Origin: DATMXS01 sp050260275
GTDB lineage: Bacteria; Acidobacteriota; Terriglobia; Bryobacterales; Bryobacteraceae
Length of the DNA: 10,765 nucleotides
NCBI GenBank assembly: GCA_050260275.1
Contig: JBLNBX010000021.1
Location: forward strand, 1-10,765
Direction: 5' to 3'
The notes beneath the pieces were generated by a model, which saw only the letters and a program-made list of their open reading frames with translations, was not told where the DNA came from and did not search any database. Position 1 is the stretch's first letter; each line of letters opens with the position of its first letter. The position numbers and the translations under genes are program-made. Below, one piece after another: positions 1 through 6,388 of the stretch.

Positions 1-1036
1 ACTTGGCGCCGCAGCGATGGCAAACAGCCAATGGCTTCGAGCGGCGGTACTCGCGAAAGCGCTCGGCCCGCTCGCCGTTCCAGAGCTCGGCCAGCGTGGA
101 CTCCTTTAAGTTGCCGACCGAGTAGTCCGGGGTATCCACGCAGAAGTTCACGTCGCCGCTGGGCTGGATATCGGCCATTCCGGTAGTCATCCAGCACTCG
201 CTGGAGCCGACGGGCGTCGTCGCATCGGCGAACCAGGTTCTGTAGTCTTCCTCGGAAAAATCCATGTAAGGGAAAAGCTTCAGCGATCCGAGGCTCGCCT
301 TGAATCTCCTGAGCTGGATGAGGAACTCATCGAAATCCACACCCGATTCCTCGTGATGGAAGCCCCGCCAGGAATAGCTCGGGCACGCCATCGTACCGGG
401 CCCGCCGCAGCCCAGCGCACGCAGTTCCTCTTCATATTGCCTGCCCGTGCTCTCGGGATAGTAGTAGTACGGCACGATGAGAATCTCTGGAATGCCGAGG
501 CGGCGCGCTACATCCGCCATCTCGCCCAGGCCACGGTAAGAGTACGGGCTGATGGTGAAGCAGATAGACAGCGCAACGTGCCCTCCGGTGGCCCGTTCGG
601 CTTCGCGCAGAGCGGCGAGGCCTTCCTCGATGCGCCGGAACGTGCCCTTCACGCCGCGCACGGCGTCGTGAATCTCCTCCGGGCCGTCCACAGAGATCGT
701 CATGTGCAGCCCGCCGATGCGCACGAGATCGGCCGCATACTGCTTCAGCATCGTGCCGTTCGTGTCAACGGATGTGTTGAGGCCCTTGCTCCGCATGTAC
801 GCAAGGAGGTCGATGATGCCGGGCAACAGAAATGGCTCTCCGCCTCGCACGAGAGCCCAGGTGACCTGATTGGCGGCCATCTCGTCCACGACGCGCTTCC
901 AGTCGTCGAGAGTCATCGCGGGCCGGGCGGGAGCGGGAGTCCGCATGTAGCCCGTTTCGCTCCACTGGCCGCACATCCGGCAGCGGAGGTTGCAGTTGTT
1001 GGTAACCGTCAGGGAGACGCGCGGCGGGAAATTCAT
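1..1036 (-). CDS. Radical SAM/SPASM domain protein (3'-truncated by window edge)
   Basis: This is a radical SAM enzyme with a C-terminal SPASM-type cluster-binding region. It reads from ATG at 1036-1034 through 345 codons to the left edge without a stop. Residues 15-22 form CNLRCRMC, the CxxxCxxC motif that binds the SAM-cleaving 4Fe-4S cluster. GGEP at 65-68 is the SAM-binding motif. SVDG (115-118) and a TIM-barrel-like pattern follow. The C-terminal part holds Cys281, Cys299, Cys339 and Cys342 around a GNL...LWN segment (308-320), which is the usual SPASM layout for auxiliary clusters. The protein is probably nearly complete. The substrate cannot be named: SPASM enzymes modify peptides, sulfatases or small molecules, and no precursor peptide or target is visible nearby. 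The gene lies 66 bp downstream of the BrkB-family gene on the same strand. A GTG 12 codons upstream, right after an in-frame TAA, is an alternative start. Confidence 0.9.
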   Translation of the reverse strand, partial: MNFPPRVSLTVTNNCNLRCRMCGQWSETGYMRTPAPARPAMTLDDWKRVVDEMAANQVTWALVRGGEPFLLPGIIDLLAYMRSKGLNTSVDTNGTMLKQYAADLVRIGGLHMTISVDGPEEIHDAVRGVKGTFRRIEEGLAALREAERATGGHVALSICFTISPYSYRGLGEMADVARRLGIPEILIVPYYYYPESTGRQYEEELRALGCGGPGTMACPSYSWRGFHHEESGVDFDEFLIQLRRFKASLGSLKLFPYMDFSEEDYRTWFADATTPVGSSECWMTTGMADIQPSGDVNFCVDTPDYSVGNLKESTLAELWNGERAERFREYRRSKPLAVCHRCGAK

Positions 1037-1054
1037 GGCAGCTTGCCCCGCCCC

Positions 1055-1085
1055 AGTGTAGCGGCACGCCACTTATGCAAGTCAA
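1055..1085 (-). promoter_or_regulatory. Possible sigma-70-type promoter for the radical SAM gene
   Basis: On the minus strand TTGACT (1085-1080) is followed after 19 bp by TACACT (1060-1055). The hexamers match the -35 and -10 consensus at 5 and 4 of 6 positions. The spacer is longer than the ideal 17 bp. A transcript from here would have a leader of only about 12 nt before the ATG at 1036, containing the G-rich stretch GGGGCGGGG. The call rests on hexamer likeness only. Confidence 0.25.
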
Positions 1086-1102
1086 CCCGGCGCAGCCCCG
1101 GT

Positions 1103-2008
1103 TCAGGCGCTGGGCCGCTGCTCACGCTGGCGGCGGTGATAGGCCTCCGTCCGGACCGCGCCGGGCCTCGGCTGTATCTGCCGGCCGCGCGCGTTCATAT
1201 AGACCTGCGTGACTTCCGCTCCGAACAGCACGATCATGGACGCGTAGTAAACCCAGAGCAGGATCAGAACGACGGAGCCGGCCGCCCCATAGCCTGAGCC
1301 CGGGTCGGTGCGCCCCAGGTACAGGCCCAGGAGCGTGTTGCCGAGCACGAACAGAGCAGAGGTCATCGCGGCCCCTGCCAGCACGTCGCGCCAGTGCAGC
1401 TCGGCGTCGGGCAGGACCTTGTAGATCACTCCGAATAGCAATGTGAGGACGACGAACGAGCCGGCCGTGCTCAGCAGCCACAGCGCCCATCCCGACGCCT
1501 CGCCGAAAATGGCCTCCGCCACACCGCCCGCGGCCGACAGTGTCGTACTGAACGCAACCGAGACGAGCAGCAAGAACGCGATCGCGATGATCAGCGCGAA
1601 CGACAGCAGCCGCTTTCGAAGCATTCCCCAGACGCCCTGGTGCTGCTCGTCCGGCGCAACCTCCCATGCGCGATTCAGAGCGGTCTGAAGCTGGGCGAAG
1701 GCGGTGGTTGCGCCGATGAGGAGCACCAGCGCGCTGATGATGGTTCCGAGAGCGCCGGCCGAGCCCCGCTCGCTGGCGGTTCGCATCATTGTTGCTATGG
1801 CTCCGGATGAGCCCCCGCCAATGTAGCTGCCTGCCTGCTGCTGAATCGCGCGTTCCGCCTCCTGTTCGCTTATCGCATAGCCTGCAATGGTGAGGATGAT
1901 CACCAGCAGCGCGGGCAGCGAGAGCACGGTGTAGTAAGCGATGGCCGCGGCCATCATGGGACAGTCGTCGTCGATGAACTCGGAGAAAGCCCGCTTGATG
2001 TACCGCAT
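1103..2008 (-). CDS. YihY/BrkB (UPF0761) family inner-membrane protein
   Basis: This is a 301-residue polytopic membrane protein of the YihY/BrkB family, once mislabelled ribonuclease BN. The family signature is near the N-terminus: an acidic patch DDDC (13-16), then MMAAAIAYYTVLSLPALLV. Hydrophobic segments lie at about 32-46, 85-105, 135-158, 172-198, 210-230 and 243-265, giving the usual six helices. The tail is basic and hydrophilic (residues 273-301). The molecular role of the family is unsettled; envelope or transport functions have been proposed. I chose ATG 2008 because family members begin just before this signature. The frame is open upstream to a TTG at 2065, which would add 19 residues unlike the family. 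Neither start has a clear Shine-Dalgarno sequence. The gene sits 139 bp after the EamA gene and 66 bp before the radical SAM gene. Confidence 0.88.
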   Translation of the reverse strand: MRYIKRAFSEFIDDDCPMMAAAIAYYTVLSLPALLVIILTIAGYAISEQEAERAIQQQAGSYIGGGSSGAIATMMRTASERGSAGALGTIISALVLLIGATTAFAQLQTALNRAWEVAPDEQHQGVWGMLRKRLLSFALIIAIAFLLLVSVAFSTTLSAAGGVAEAIFGEASGWALWLLSTAGSFVVLTLLFGVIYKVLPDAELHWRDVLAGAAMTSALFVLGNTLLGLYLGRTDPGSGYGAAGSVVLILLWVYYASMIVLFGAEVTQVYMNARGRQIQPRPGAVRTEAYHRRQREQRPSA

Positions 2009-2124
2009 GCCACAAGCCGAAGCACGCCGGCGTCCAAACGCTGTACGATCGCACGGCGGATGCAACTCTTACTCGAACGGCGGCCGCAAGAACCAGTGAA
2101 ATTCGCTCTACGCTCTGTGGAGTG

Positions 2125-2141
2125 GGCCGCCGCCTGCGGCC
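2125..2141 (-). other. GC-rich hairpin after the EamA-family gene
   Basis: GGCCGC and GCGGCC form a perfect 6-bp stem around a 5-nt loop, 6 nt past the stop codon of the transporter gene on the minus strand. No T-run follows, so it is not a typical intrinsic terminator. It may stabilise the 3' end of the message or be chance in GC-rich DNA. The rest of the 139-bp gap to the BrkB gene shows nothing convincing. Confidence 0.25.
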
Positions 2142-2147
2142 GACCGC

Positions 2148-3011
2148 TCAATCGCCTCTGCGGGTTTTCTGCCACGTGTTGACGAGCGTCGCTCCGAGGA
2201 TCACGCCTCCGCCGGCCAGCGCCAGGCCGGACGGCCGCTCACCGTGAACCATCCATGCCCACACGGGGTTCAGCGCCGGCTCGATCAACAGCAGCGTGGC
2301 CGCCTCGAACGCAGGCACGTGGCTGATGCCGCGAGTGAGACACCAGTACGCCAGACCAATCTGGAATATTCCAAGATAAAGCAGCACCGCGGCGTCATTG
2401 AAGGAGATGTGCGTGACAGGGAGAGCCATCGGCAGCGCTACAACGAAAGCCAGCAGATTGCCCGCCACCACCATCGCACGCCCGGCCGCGCCGTCCTTCG
2501 AGCCGCGCCCCAGCCAGCGCATCCCGGCCACCGCGAAAGCCCACGCCACGCCCGACGCCGTGGCCAGTATGTTGCCCGTGAAGGGGTCCGGCGCGGTCGC
2601 GGCGGTGTGCTCCCGAGCGAAGAAGAAAAGGGACAGGCCGAAGGCGATGGCCGCGGCGAACAACAGGTCCGAGCCCCGGATGCGCTCGTGAAGCGCAAAC
2701 GGCGCGATCAGCAGCAGGTAAAGCGGCGCGGTGCTCTGAAGAAAAATGGCGTTAGCCGAGGTGGTCATCCGGTTCGCGAGAACGAAGAGTATGACCGTGC
2801 CCGCGTAAGCGAGCGACACCAGGCCGGTTCGGCGTGTCCATCCGCGGCGCGACGCGGGAACCAGCAGCGCCACCGCGACGGCAGCGATTGCCGAGCGGAA
2901 CGACGCGATCTGCCAGCCCGTGAGCGAGGCCGCCTTGATGGCCGCGCCGCCGGTTGAAAACAGCACCGCCGCTGCCACGAGCAGCAGTCGATTGACGGCT
3001 TGAGGGCTCAT
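2148..3011 (-). CDS. EamA/DMT-family permease (RhaT/YdcZ-like exporter)
   Basis: This is a 287-residue drug/metabolite transporter superfamily protein of the inner membrane, predicted to export small metabolites. It has two EamA halves of about five helices each. The first half carries TGGAAIK (residues 20-26) in the first helix region, then NRMTTSANAIFLQSTAPLY and an HERI motif, typical of the end of EamA repeat 1. The second half repeats the pattern and ends with ATLLLIEPALNPVWAWMVHGE, the conserved close of repeat 2. Length and layout fit complete ten-helix members. I chose ATG 3011 because it precedes the first helix directly. The frame stays open to 3158, but the extra 49 residues are hydrophilic, unlike a transporter N-terminus. 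The substrate cannot be read from sequence. The gene diverges from the response regulator across a 191-bp gap. Confidence 0.9.
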   Translation of the reverse strand: MSPQAVNRLLLVAAAVLFSTGGAAIKAASLTGWQIASFRSAIAAVAVALLVPASRRGWTRRTGLVSLAYAGTVILFVLANRMTTSANAIFLQSTAPLYLLLIAPFALHERIRGSDLLFAAAIAFGLSLFFFAREHTAATAPDPFTGNILATASGVAWAFAVAGMRWLGRGSKDGAAGRAMVVAGNLLAFVVALPMALPVTHISFNDAAVLLYLGIFQIGLAYWCLTRGISHVPAFEAATLLLIEPALNPVWAWMVHGERPSGLALAGGGVILGATLVNTWQKTRRGD

Positions 3012-3153
3012 CGGGAGATTTCCAAAATACCGCACCGCGCAGCTCTCAAACGCTTCGCCCGCGCCATCCGGCGCGCCGCGGTGAACTAGCATGGAAGTCA
3101 TGGGACCGGCGTGCCGCGTCGCCATCCGGTTCCGCCGCTTTCCGGATTTTTCA

Positions 3154-3187
3154 TTCAACCGGTTACGGCAAGAAGTAAACTGGTTAC
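3154..3187 (+). promoter_or_regulatory. Possible promoter with two GGTTAC direct repeats
   Basis: GGTTAC occurs at 3161-3166 and 3182-3187, exactly 21 bp apart, about two helical turns and so on the same DNA face. The first copy overlaps a perfect 8-bp palindrome, AACCGGTT (3158-3165). A weak -35/-10 pair, TTCAAC (3154-3159) and TAAACT (3176-3181) with a 16-bp spacer, lies among them. The site is just upstream of the receiver gene and could be a tandem binding site, possibly autoregulatory. This is pattern-based inference. Confidence 0.22.
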
Positions 3188-3202
3188 CGGAGTCCGCACC
3201 CG

Positions 3203-3580
3203 ATGCCGAAGATCCTTGTCGTGGACGACGAGCCGATGGCTTTGAAGCTCGTGCAGAGTATTCTCGAAAAAAGGGGCTTCGAGGTAGTTGTTGCGGCCAG
3301 AGGTAAAGACGCCCTCAAGGCCCTCAAATCGCAGGGCGGCTCCATCGGCCTGCTCATCACCGACATAGTGATGCCTGAGATGGACGGCATCAGCCTCGCC
3401 GTAAAAGCGGTGGAGTACGACCCCGAACTGCCGGTGCTGTTTATGTCGGGCTTCGTAACCGAGGACGAGGTGGACCAGGCAGCCAGGATCAACTCGTACG
3501 CTTTCATCCGCAAGCCATTCCGCCCGGCGACACTGGTTCAGGCAGTCCGGAAAATGCTGACTACCGAAGAGACAGCCTGA
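3203..3580 (+). CDS. Stand-alone response regulator receiver (CheY-like)
   Basis: This 125-residue protein is a single receiver domain with no output domain. The key residues are all present: the acidic pair Asp8-Asp9, phospho-acceptor Asp54 (in LLITDIVMPEMDG), Ser82 in MSGF, and Lys104 followed by Pro105 (RKPF). It should therefore be phosphorylated by a histidine kinase or act in a phosphorelay, and signal by protein-protein contact in the cytoplasm. The start is ATG 3203, with GGAG at 3189-3192 ten nt upstream. No kinase, chemotaxis or output gene is in the window, so the partner is unknown. It diverges from the EamA gene. The PEP-CTERM gene 329 bp downstream has its own upstream region and is probably a separate unit. 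Confidence 0.93.
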   Translation: MPKILVVDDEPMALKLVQSILEKRGFEVVVAARGKDALKALKSQGGSIGLLITDIVMPEMDGISLAVKAVEYDPELPVLFMSGFVTEDEVDQAARINSYAFIRKPFRPATLVQAVRKMLTTEETA

Positions 3581-3826
3581 AGGTCGAGGCGGCCCCCAGG
3601 CCATTGCGTAAGACGCAACTTCGAGGTCACCAGCGCGGCTTGCGCCCGCGCCCGCCCAATCCGCCGCTCCTGTCGTTTCGGAACCCCGCGTCCGCCTAGA
3701 GTGACTCGTGCGAAGCGCCGCCAGCCGGATGTTCCAACCGCGGCCGGCCCTCGTCGACCGTGAGCGTCAGGCTGGCTATCCGGACAGCGCGGCGGAGTGT
3801 GAGGCCGCGTAAAGCATTGCAGGTGT

Positions 3827-3862
3827 GACAGTAGTACTGGTACCAGATGGGTCTGTACTGTC
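3827..3862. promoter_or_regulatory. Nested inverted repeats upstream of the PEP-CTERM gene (candidate operator)
   Basis: GACAGTA (3827-3833) is repeated inverted as TACTGTC (3856-3862), 22 bp apart. Inside it sits a perfect 10-bp palindrome, CTGGTACCAG (3837-3846). The two symmetry centres differ by 3 bp, so they are two separate elements. The block ends directly next to a TTGACC hexamer that could be the -35 box of the PEP-CTERM gene. This placement fits an operator for one or two dimeric regulators. No regulator is identified. Confidence 0.35.
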
Positions 3863-3889
3863 TTGACCTGAGACGGCACAAGATACTAA
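3863..3889 (+). promoter_or_regulatory. Possible promoter of the PEP-CTERM gene
   Basis: TTGACC (3863-3868) resembles a -35 box and TACTAA (3884-3889) or GATACT (3882-3887) a -10 box. The spacers are only 15 or 13 bp, shorter than ideal. Initiation near 3896 would give a leader of about 14 nt that still contains the GGAG ribosome site at 3901-3904. I looked for a sigma-54 site (GG-N10-GC) in this gap and found no good match. Confidence 0.25.
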
Positions 3890-3909
3890 CCTCGTGTTTC
3901 GGAGAAAAC

Positions 3910-4593
3910 ATGAAGCGAGCCGTTGTTGTGCTCATGCTGTTGGCATTCGTCGCAGGCGCCTCGTTTGCGACCCCGATCATCATCGATCCGTTCGATGAAG
4001 GCTATCTCTGGCAGCCGGCGATAACGACCAGTTTTAGCGATACTGCGAGCGTTTCGAATGTGCTCGGGGGAGTTCGTCACATTGAGATCGAGAATGCAGC
4101 CTCCACTGGCTACATGGCCCTAACCATCAACAATCCTACTGTGGGCGCGGCTGGCATTCTCGATATACAGAGCGGGACGAATGCGATTCCGAACGTGCGG
4201 CTGCTGTATGGAAACGTCGATACCAACCAGCTCAATCTCGACCTGAGCAACTTCCTCGCTTTCGTGTTCACGACCGACTACCGCGACCATCCCGGCGGAG
4301 CGCTGATCGTGAACCTGTATACGAAGGACGGTGGCGTCTCGACGAACTCGATCCCGGAGCTTGCCGCCGGTTCGTCACAGTATCAGATCCCCATTGCCGG
4401 GTTCACCGGCACGGCGGACTTGAGCGATGTGGACGCGATCGAGATCGTCTTGAGGGGCGTTCCGAACCTGGACATGTCGTTCGACACGATCGAGCTGACC
4501 GATACACCAGAACCGGGCACGCTGATGTTGGTGGGTATGGCTCTCGTCGGCTTTGGCGTGGGATACCGGCGCTTCCGTGGCCGGAACGCATAG
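3910..4593 (+). CDS. Secreted PEP-CTERM sorting-domain protein
   Basis: This 227-residue exported protein carries a C-terminal PEP-CTERM sorting signal. The N-terminus is a clear signal peptide: MKR, a hydrophobic core, and a likely cut after ASFA (residue 20). The middle (21-198) is beta-rich with small and polar residues and resembles a jelly-roll-like domain; I do not recognise a specific family. The tail has the PEP motif at 200-202 (TPEPGT), a hydrophobic helix at about 205-218, and a basic end, RRFRGR. By family knowledge an exosortase cleaves at this signal, and such proteins often go with exopolysaccharide or biofilm matrix. No exosortase gene is in the window. I chose ATG 3910 because GGAG (3901-3904) lies 5 nt upstream and the signal peptide starts here; an in-frame ATG at 3847 would spoil it. 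By eye the gene is less GC-rich than its neighbours. Confidence 0.9.
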   Translation: MKRAVVVLMLLAFVAGASFATPIIIDPFDEGYLWQPAITTSFSDTASVSNVLGGVRHIEIENAASTGYMALTINNPTVGAAGILDIQSGTNAIPNVRLLYGNVDTNQLNLDLSNFLAFVFTTDYRDHPGGALIVNLYTKDGGVSTNSIPELAAGSSQYQIPIAGFTGTADLSDVDAIEIVLRGVPNLDMSFDTIELTDTPEPGTLMLVGMALVGFGVGYRRFRGRNA

Positions 4594-4623
4594 AGAGCCC
4601 GCTTCAAGGGAACTGTGTGATGG

Positions 4624-4658
4624 GGGCCGCGCCCGCTGGCGCGGCCCTCGTTGTTTTT
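4624..4658 (+). terminator. Intrinsic terminator of the PEP-CTERM gene
   Basis: A perfect 10-bp stem, GGGCCGCGCC (4624-4633) with GGCGCGGCCC (4638-4647), closes a CGCT loop and is followed by TCGTTGTTTTT (4648-4658). It lies 30 nt past the PEP-CTERM stop codon. This is a textbook Rho-independent terminator for plus-strand transcription. The reverse direction has no T-run after the stem, so it would not serve the converging pan genes. Confidence 0.9.
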
Positions 4659-4675
4659 GCAGGCTTCGGTGAGGG

Positions 4676-4718
4676 GCACACAACGTCCGGAGGTGTGCGG
4701 CTACGCGCAGCTCACACC
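4676..4718 (-). other. Competing inverted repeats at the 3' end of panC
   Basis: Two stems share one arm. GCACAC (4676-4681) pairs with GTGTGC (4693-4698), while GGTGTG (4692-4697) pairs with CACACC (4713-4718), which covers the panC stop codon. Only one can form at a time. No T-run follows on the minus strand, so this is not an obvious terminator. It may cap the 3' end of the panC message or be coincidental. Confidence 0.25.
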
Positions 4719-5566
4719 GACGCCGGCTCGCAATAGACGTTGTCGATCAGCCGCGTCGTGCCCAGCCACGCTGCCACGGCGATGCGCACCGGCCCGGCGG
4801 GCCGCTCCACCGGCAGCATGGACCGCGGATCGACCACCTCCAGATACTCCACGCGCACCAGCGGCTCACGCGCTATCAGGTCGAGCGCGGCGCATCTCGC
4901 CTCGGCGGAGTTCCCGCCCGCTCGAACGCGCTCGGCGGCGGCCTGGAGCCCTTTGTACAGCACCGGCGCGACGCGGCGCTCCTCGGCGCTTAGCCGCTGG
5001 TTGCGCGAGCTGAGCGCAAGCCCATCGGCCTCGCGAACAGTTGGAACGGGCCTGATCTCGACAGTCATGTTGAGGTCGCGCACCATGGTCTGGATCACTG
5101 CGAGCTGCTGCGCGTCCTTCTCTCCGAAATAGGCGACATCGGGCGCGACGATGTTGAACAGCTTCGCCACCACGGTCGCGACACCCCGAAAGTGCCCGGG
5201 CCGGAACTCGCCGCACAGGCGCTCCGAGACCTCGGCAACCTCGATGTACGTGCGCTGCGGCTCGGGATACATCTCGACGGGCTCCGGCGCGAAGACAACA
5301 TCGACGCCCCGCGCGCCGCAAAAATCGAGATCGGCCTCGATCGTCCTGGGGTAGCGGTCATAGTCGTCCTTGCGGTCGAACTGCGTGGGATTCACGAAGA
5401 CGCTCACCGCGACGAACCCGCACTCGGCGCGGGCGCGGTCGATCAGCGCCCCGTGACCCGCGTGCAGAGCGCCCATGGTGGGCACAAGCGCAATGCTGCG
5501 GCCCTCCGCACGCGCTCGGGCGACGCGCTGCCGCACACCTGCGATGCCTTCAACCGGAGGTCTCAT
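4712..5566 (-). CDS. panC: Pantothenate synthetase (pantoate--beta-alanine ligase)
   Basis: PanC catalyses the last step of vitamin B5 synthesis, the ATP-dependent joining of D-pantoate and beta-alanine through a pantoyl-adenylate, in the cytoplasm. The 284 residues match the usual length. Landmarks in order: VPTMGALHAGH (28-38) with the nucleotide-binding HxGH pair His35/His38; FVNPTQF (57-63); RPGHFRGVATVVAKLFN (122-138), the pantoate-site region; FGEKDAQQ (147-154); and SSRN (186-189), the KMSKS-like loop. The C-terminal domain ends with a conserved-type TRLIDN segment. No key residue is missing. The ATG at 5566 overlaps the panB stop as ATGA, and AAGAAGG lies 7 nt upstream, so translation is coupled to panB. 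It appears to be the last gene of its operon. No panD (aspartate decarboxylase, the beta-alanine source) is in the window. Confidence 0.97.
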   Translation of the reverse strand: MRPPVEGIAGVRQRVARARAEGRSIALVPTMGALHAGHGALIDRARAECGFVAVSVFVNPTQFDRKDDYDRYPRTIEADLDFCGARGVDVVFAPEPVEMYPEPQRTYIEVAEVSERLCGEFRPGHFRGVATVVAKLFNIVAPDVAYFGEKDAQQLAVIQTMVRDLNMTVEIRPVPTVREADGLALSSRNQRLSAEERRVAPVLYKGLQAAAERVRAGGNSAEARCAALDLIAREPLVRVEYLEVVDPRSMLPVERPAGPVRIAVAAWLGTTRLIDNVYCEPASV

Positions 5567-6378
5567 GCGCCAACCTTCTTCACGCCGCCATCGGACGCCG
5601 GAAAACGGCCCTCCTGCACGTCCGCGACGTACTGCTTCGCGGCATCGGTGATGGCGCTCGCAAGGTCCGCATAGCGCTTCACGAAAGAGGGCACGAACTC
5701 GTCAAAGAGGCCGAGCGCGTCGTAGCTCACCAGCACCTGCCCGTCGCACTGTGGCCCCGCGCCAATACCAATAGTCGGGATCCTCAACTCCCGGGTTATC
5801 GCGCCCGCGAGATCCGCAGGCACGGATTCGATGACAATCGAAAACGCTCCCGCGGCTTCCAGAGCGCGGGCATCTTCGAAGAGGCGCTCTGCCTCGGGCT
5901 GTGTCTTGCCGACGGAACGAAAGCCGCCCAGCCGGTGAACCGATTGCGGCGTCAGCCCGATGTGTCCCATCACGGGAATGCCGATATCCACGAGACGGCG
6001 CACGACTTCGGCGGAAACCGTGCCGCCCTCGAGTTTGACTGCTCCCGCGCGGCCCTCCTGCATAAGGCGGCCCGCGTTGCGCACCGCATCGGGCACGCTC
6101 ACCTGGTACGTGAGGAACGGCATGTCGGCGACGACGAGCGCTCGTCGCGCGCCGCGCGTCACCGCCCGGGTGTGGTGAATCATGATGTCGAGCGTTACAG
6201 GGAGCGTGGTGTCGCATCCCATGATGACATTGCCGAGCGAGTCTCCTACGAGCAGCACATCGACTCCCGCGCGCTCGAGTAAACGGGCCATGGTGGCGTC
6301 GTAGGCGGTGAGAACGGCAATCTTCTCGCCGCGCTTCTTCTTACCGATGAGGTCGGTTACGCGAACCGGTTTCGTCAC
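5563..6378 (-). CDS. panB: 3-methyl-2-oxobutanoate hydroxymethyltransferase (ketopantoate hydroxymethyltransferase)
   Basis: PanB transfers a hydroxymethyl group from 5,10-methylene-tetrahydrofolate to 2-ketoisovalerate, giving ketopantoate. It is the committed pantothenate step, carried out by a cytoplasmic TIM-barrel enzyme that is usually decameric. The 271 residues fit the family. Visible motifs are VGDSLGN (44-50, metal ligand Asp46), DMPF (85-88, metal ligand Asp85), KLEGG (115-119, with substrate Lys115 and metal-site Glu117), MGHIGLTPQ (137-145), the catalytic Glu184 in VIES, and IGIGAG (203-208). The start is GTG 6378, fixed by family alignment and by the GGAGG sequence in the last codons of the preceding gene, whose TGA directly abuts the GTG. 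Its 3' end overlaps panC by 4 nt. Confidence 0.97.
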   Translation of the reverse strand: MTKPVRVTDLIGKKKRGEKIAVLTAYDATMARLLERAGVDVLLVGDSLGNVIMGCDTTLPVTLDIMIHHTRAVTRGARRALVVADMPFLTYQVSVPDAVRNAGRLMQEGRAGAVKLEGGTVSAEVVRRLVDIGIPVMGHIGLTPQSVHRLGGFRSVGKTQPEAERLFEDARALEAAGAFSIVIESVPADLAGAITRELRIPTIGIGAGPQCDGQVLVSYDALGLFDEFVPSFVKRYADLASAITDAAKQYVADVQEGRFPASDGGVKKVGA

Positions 6379-6388
6379 TCACTCCTCC
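6376..6388 (-). promoter_or_regulatory. panB ribosome binding site inside the DUF2520 gene end
   Basis: On the minus strand GGAGGAG (6388-6382) forms part of the last two Glu codons of the DUF2520 gene. It is followed by TGA and then at once by the panB GTG (6378-6376). The GGAGG core sits 5 nt before the start. This supports the GTG as the true start and suggests that ribosomes ending on DUF2520 restart on panB. Confidence 0.8.

Larger units (their letters stand above)
3581..3909. other. 329-bp intergenic region between receiver gene and PEP-CTERM gene
   Basis: I see no gene in this gap: open frames through it are short and resemble no family. Near the left end a perfect 6-bp stem, TTGCGT (3604-3609) and ACGCAA (3613-3618) with a 3-nt loop, lies 23 nt past the receiver stop. 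It has no T-run, so it is at best a weak terminator or RNA-stabilising hairpin. The middle (about 3620-3820) is GC-rich with nothing clear. The right end holds the inverted repeats, a possible promoter and the ribosome binding site listed separately. Confidence 0.6.

Noticed and set aside
353..1297. 314-codon plus-strand open frame opposite the radical SAM gene
   Set aside because: It lies antisense to a gene with clear CxxxCxxC, GGEP and SPASM motifs and runs into the BrkB-family gene. The composition is Arg/Ala/His-rich, as expected for a complement-strand frame in GC-rich DNA, and no family is recognisable.
2244..2957. 237-codon plus-strand frame inside the EamA transporter gene
   Set aside because: It is extremely rich in Arg and polar residues and lies wholly antisense to a recognisable ten-helix transporter.
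3770..3800. Possible sigma-54 promoter upstream of the PEP-CTERM gene
   Set aside because: The best GG...GC pair in this stretch has 11 bases between the dinucleotides instead of 10, and the surrounding bases do not fit the TGGCAC/TTGC consensus.
3538..3983. Minus-strand open frames across the 3581-3909 gap
   Set aside because: Both overlap the ends of well-supported plus-strand genes, have no recognisable domains, and lack a convincing ribosome site.
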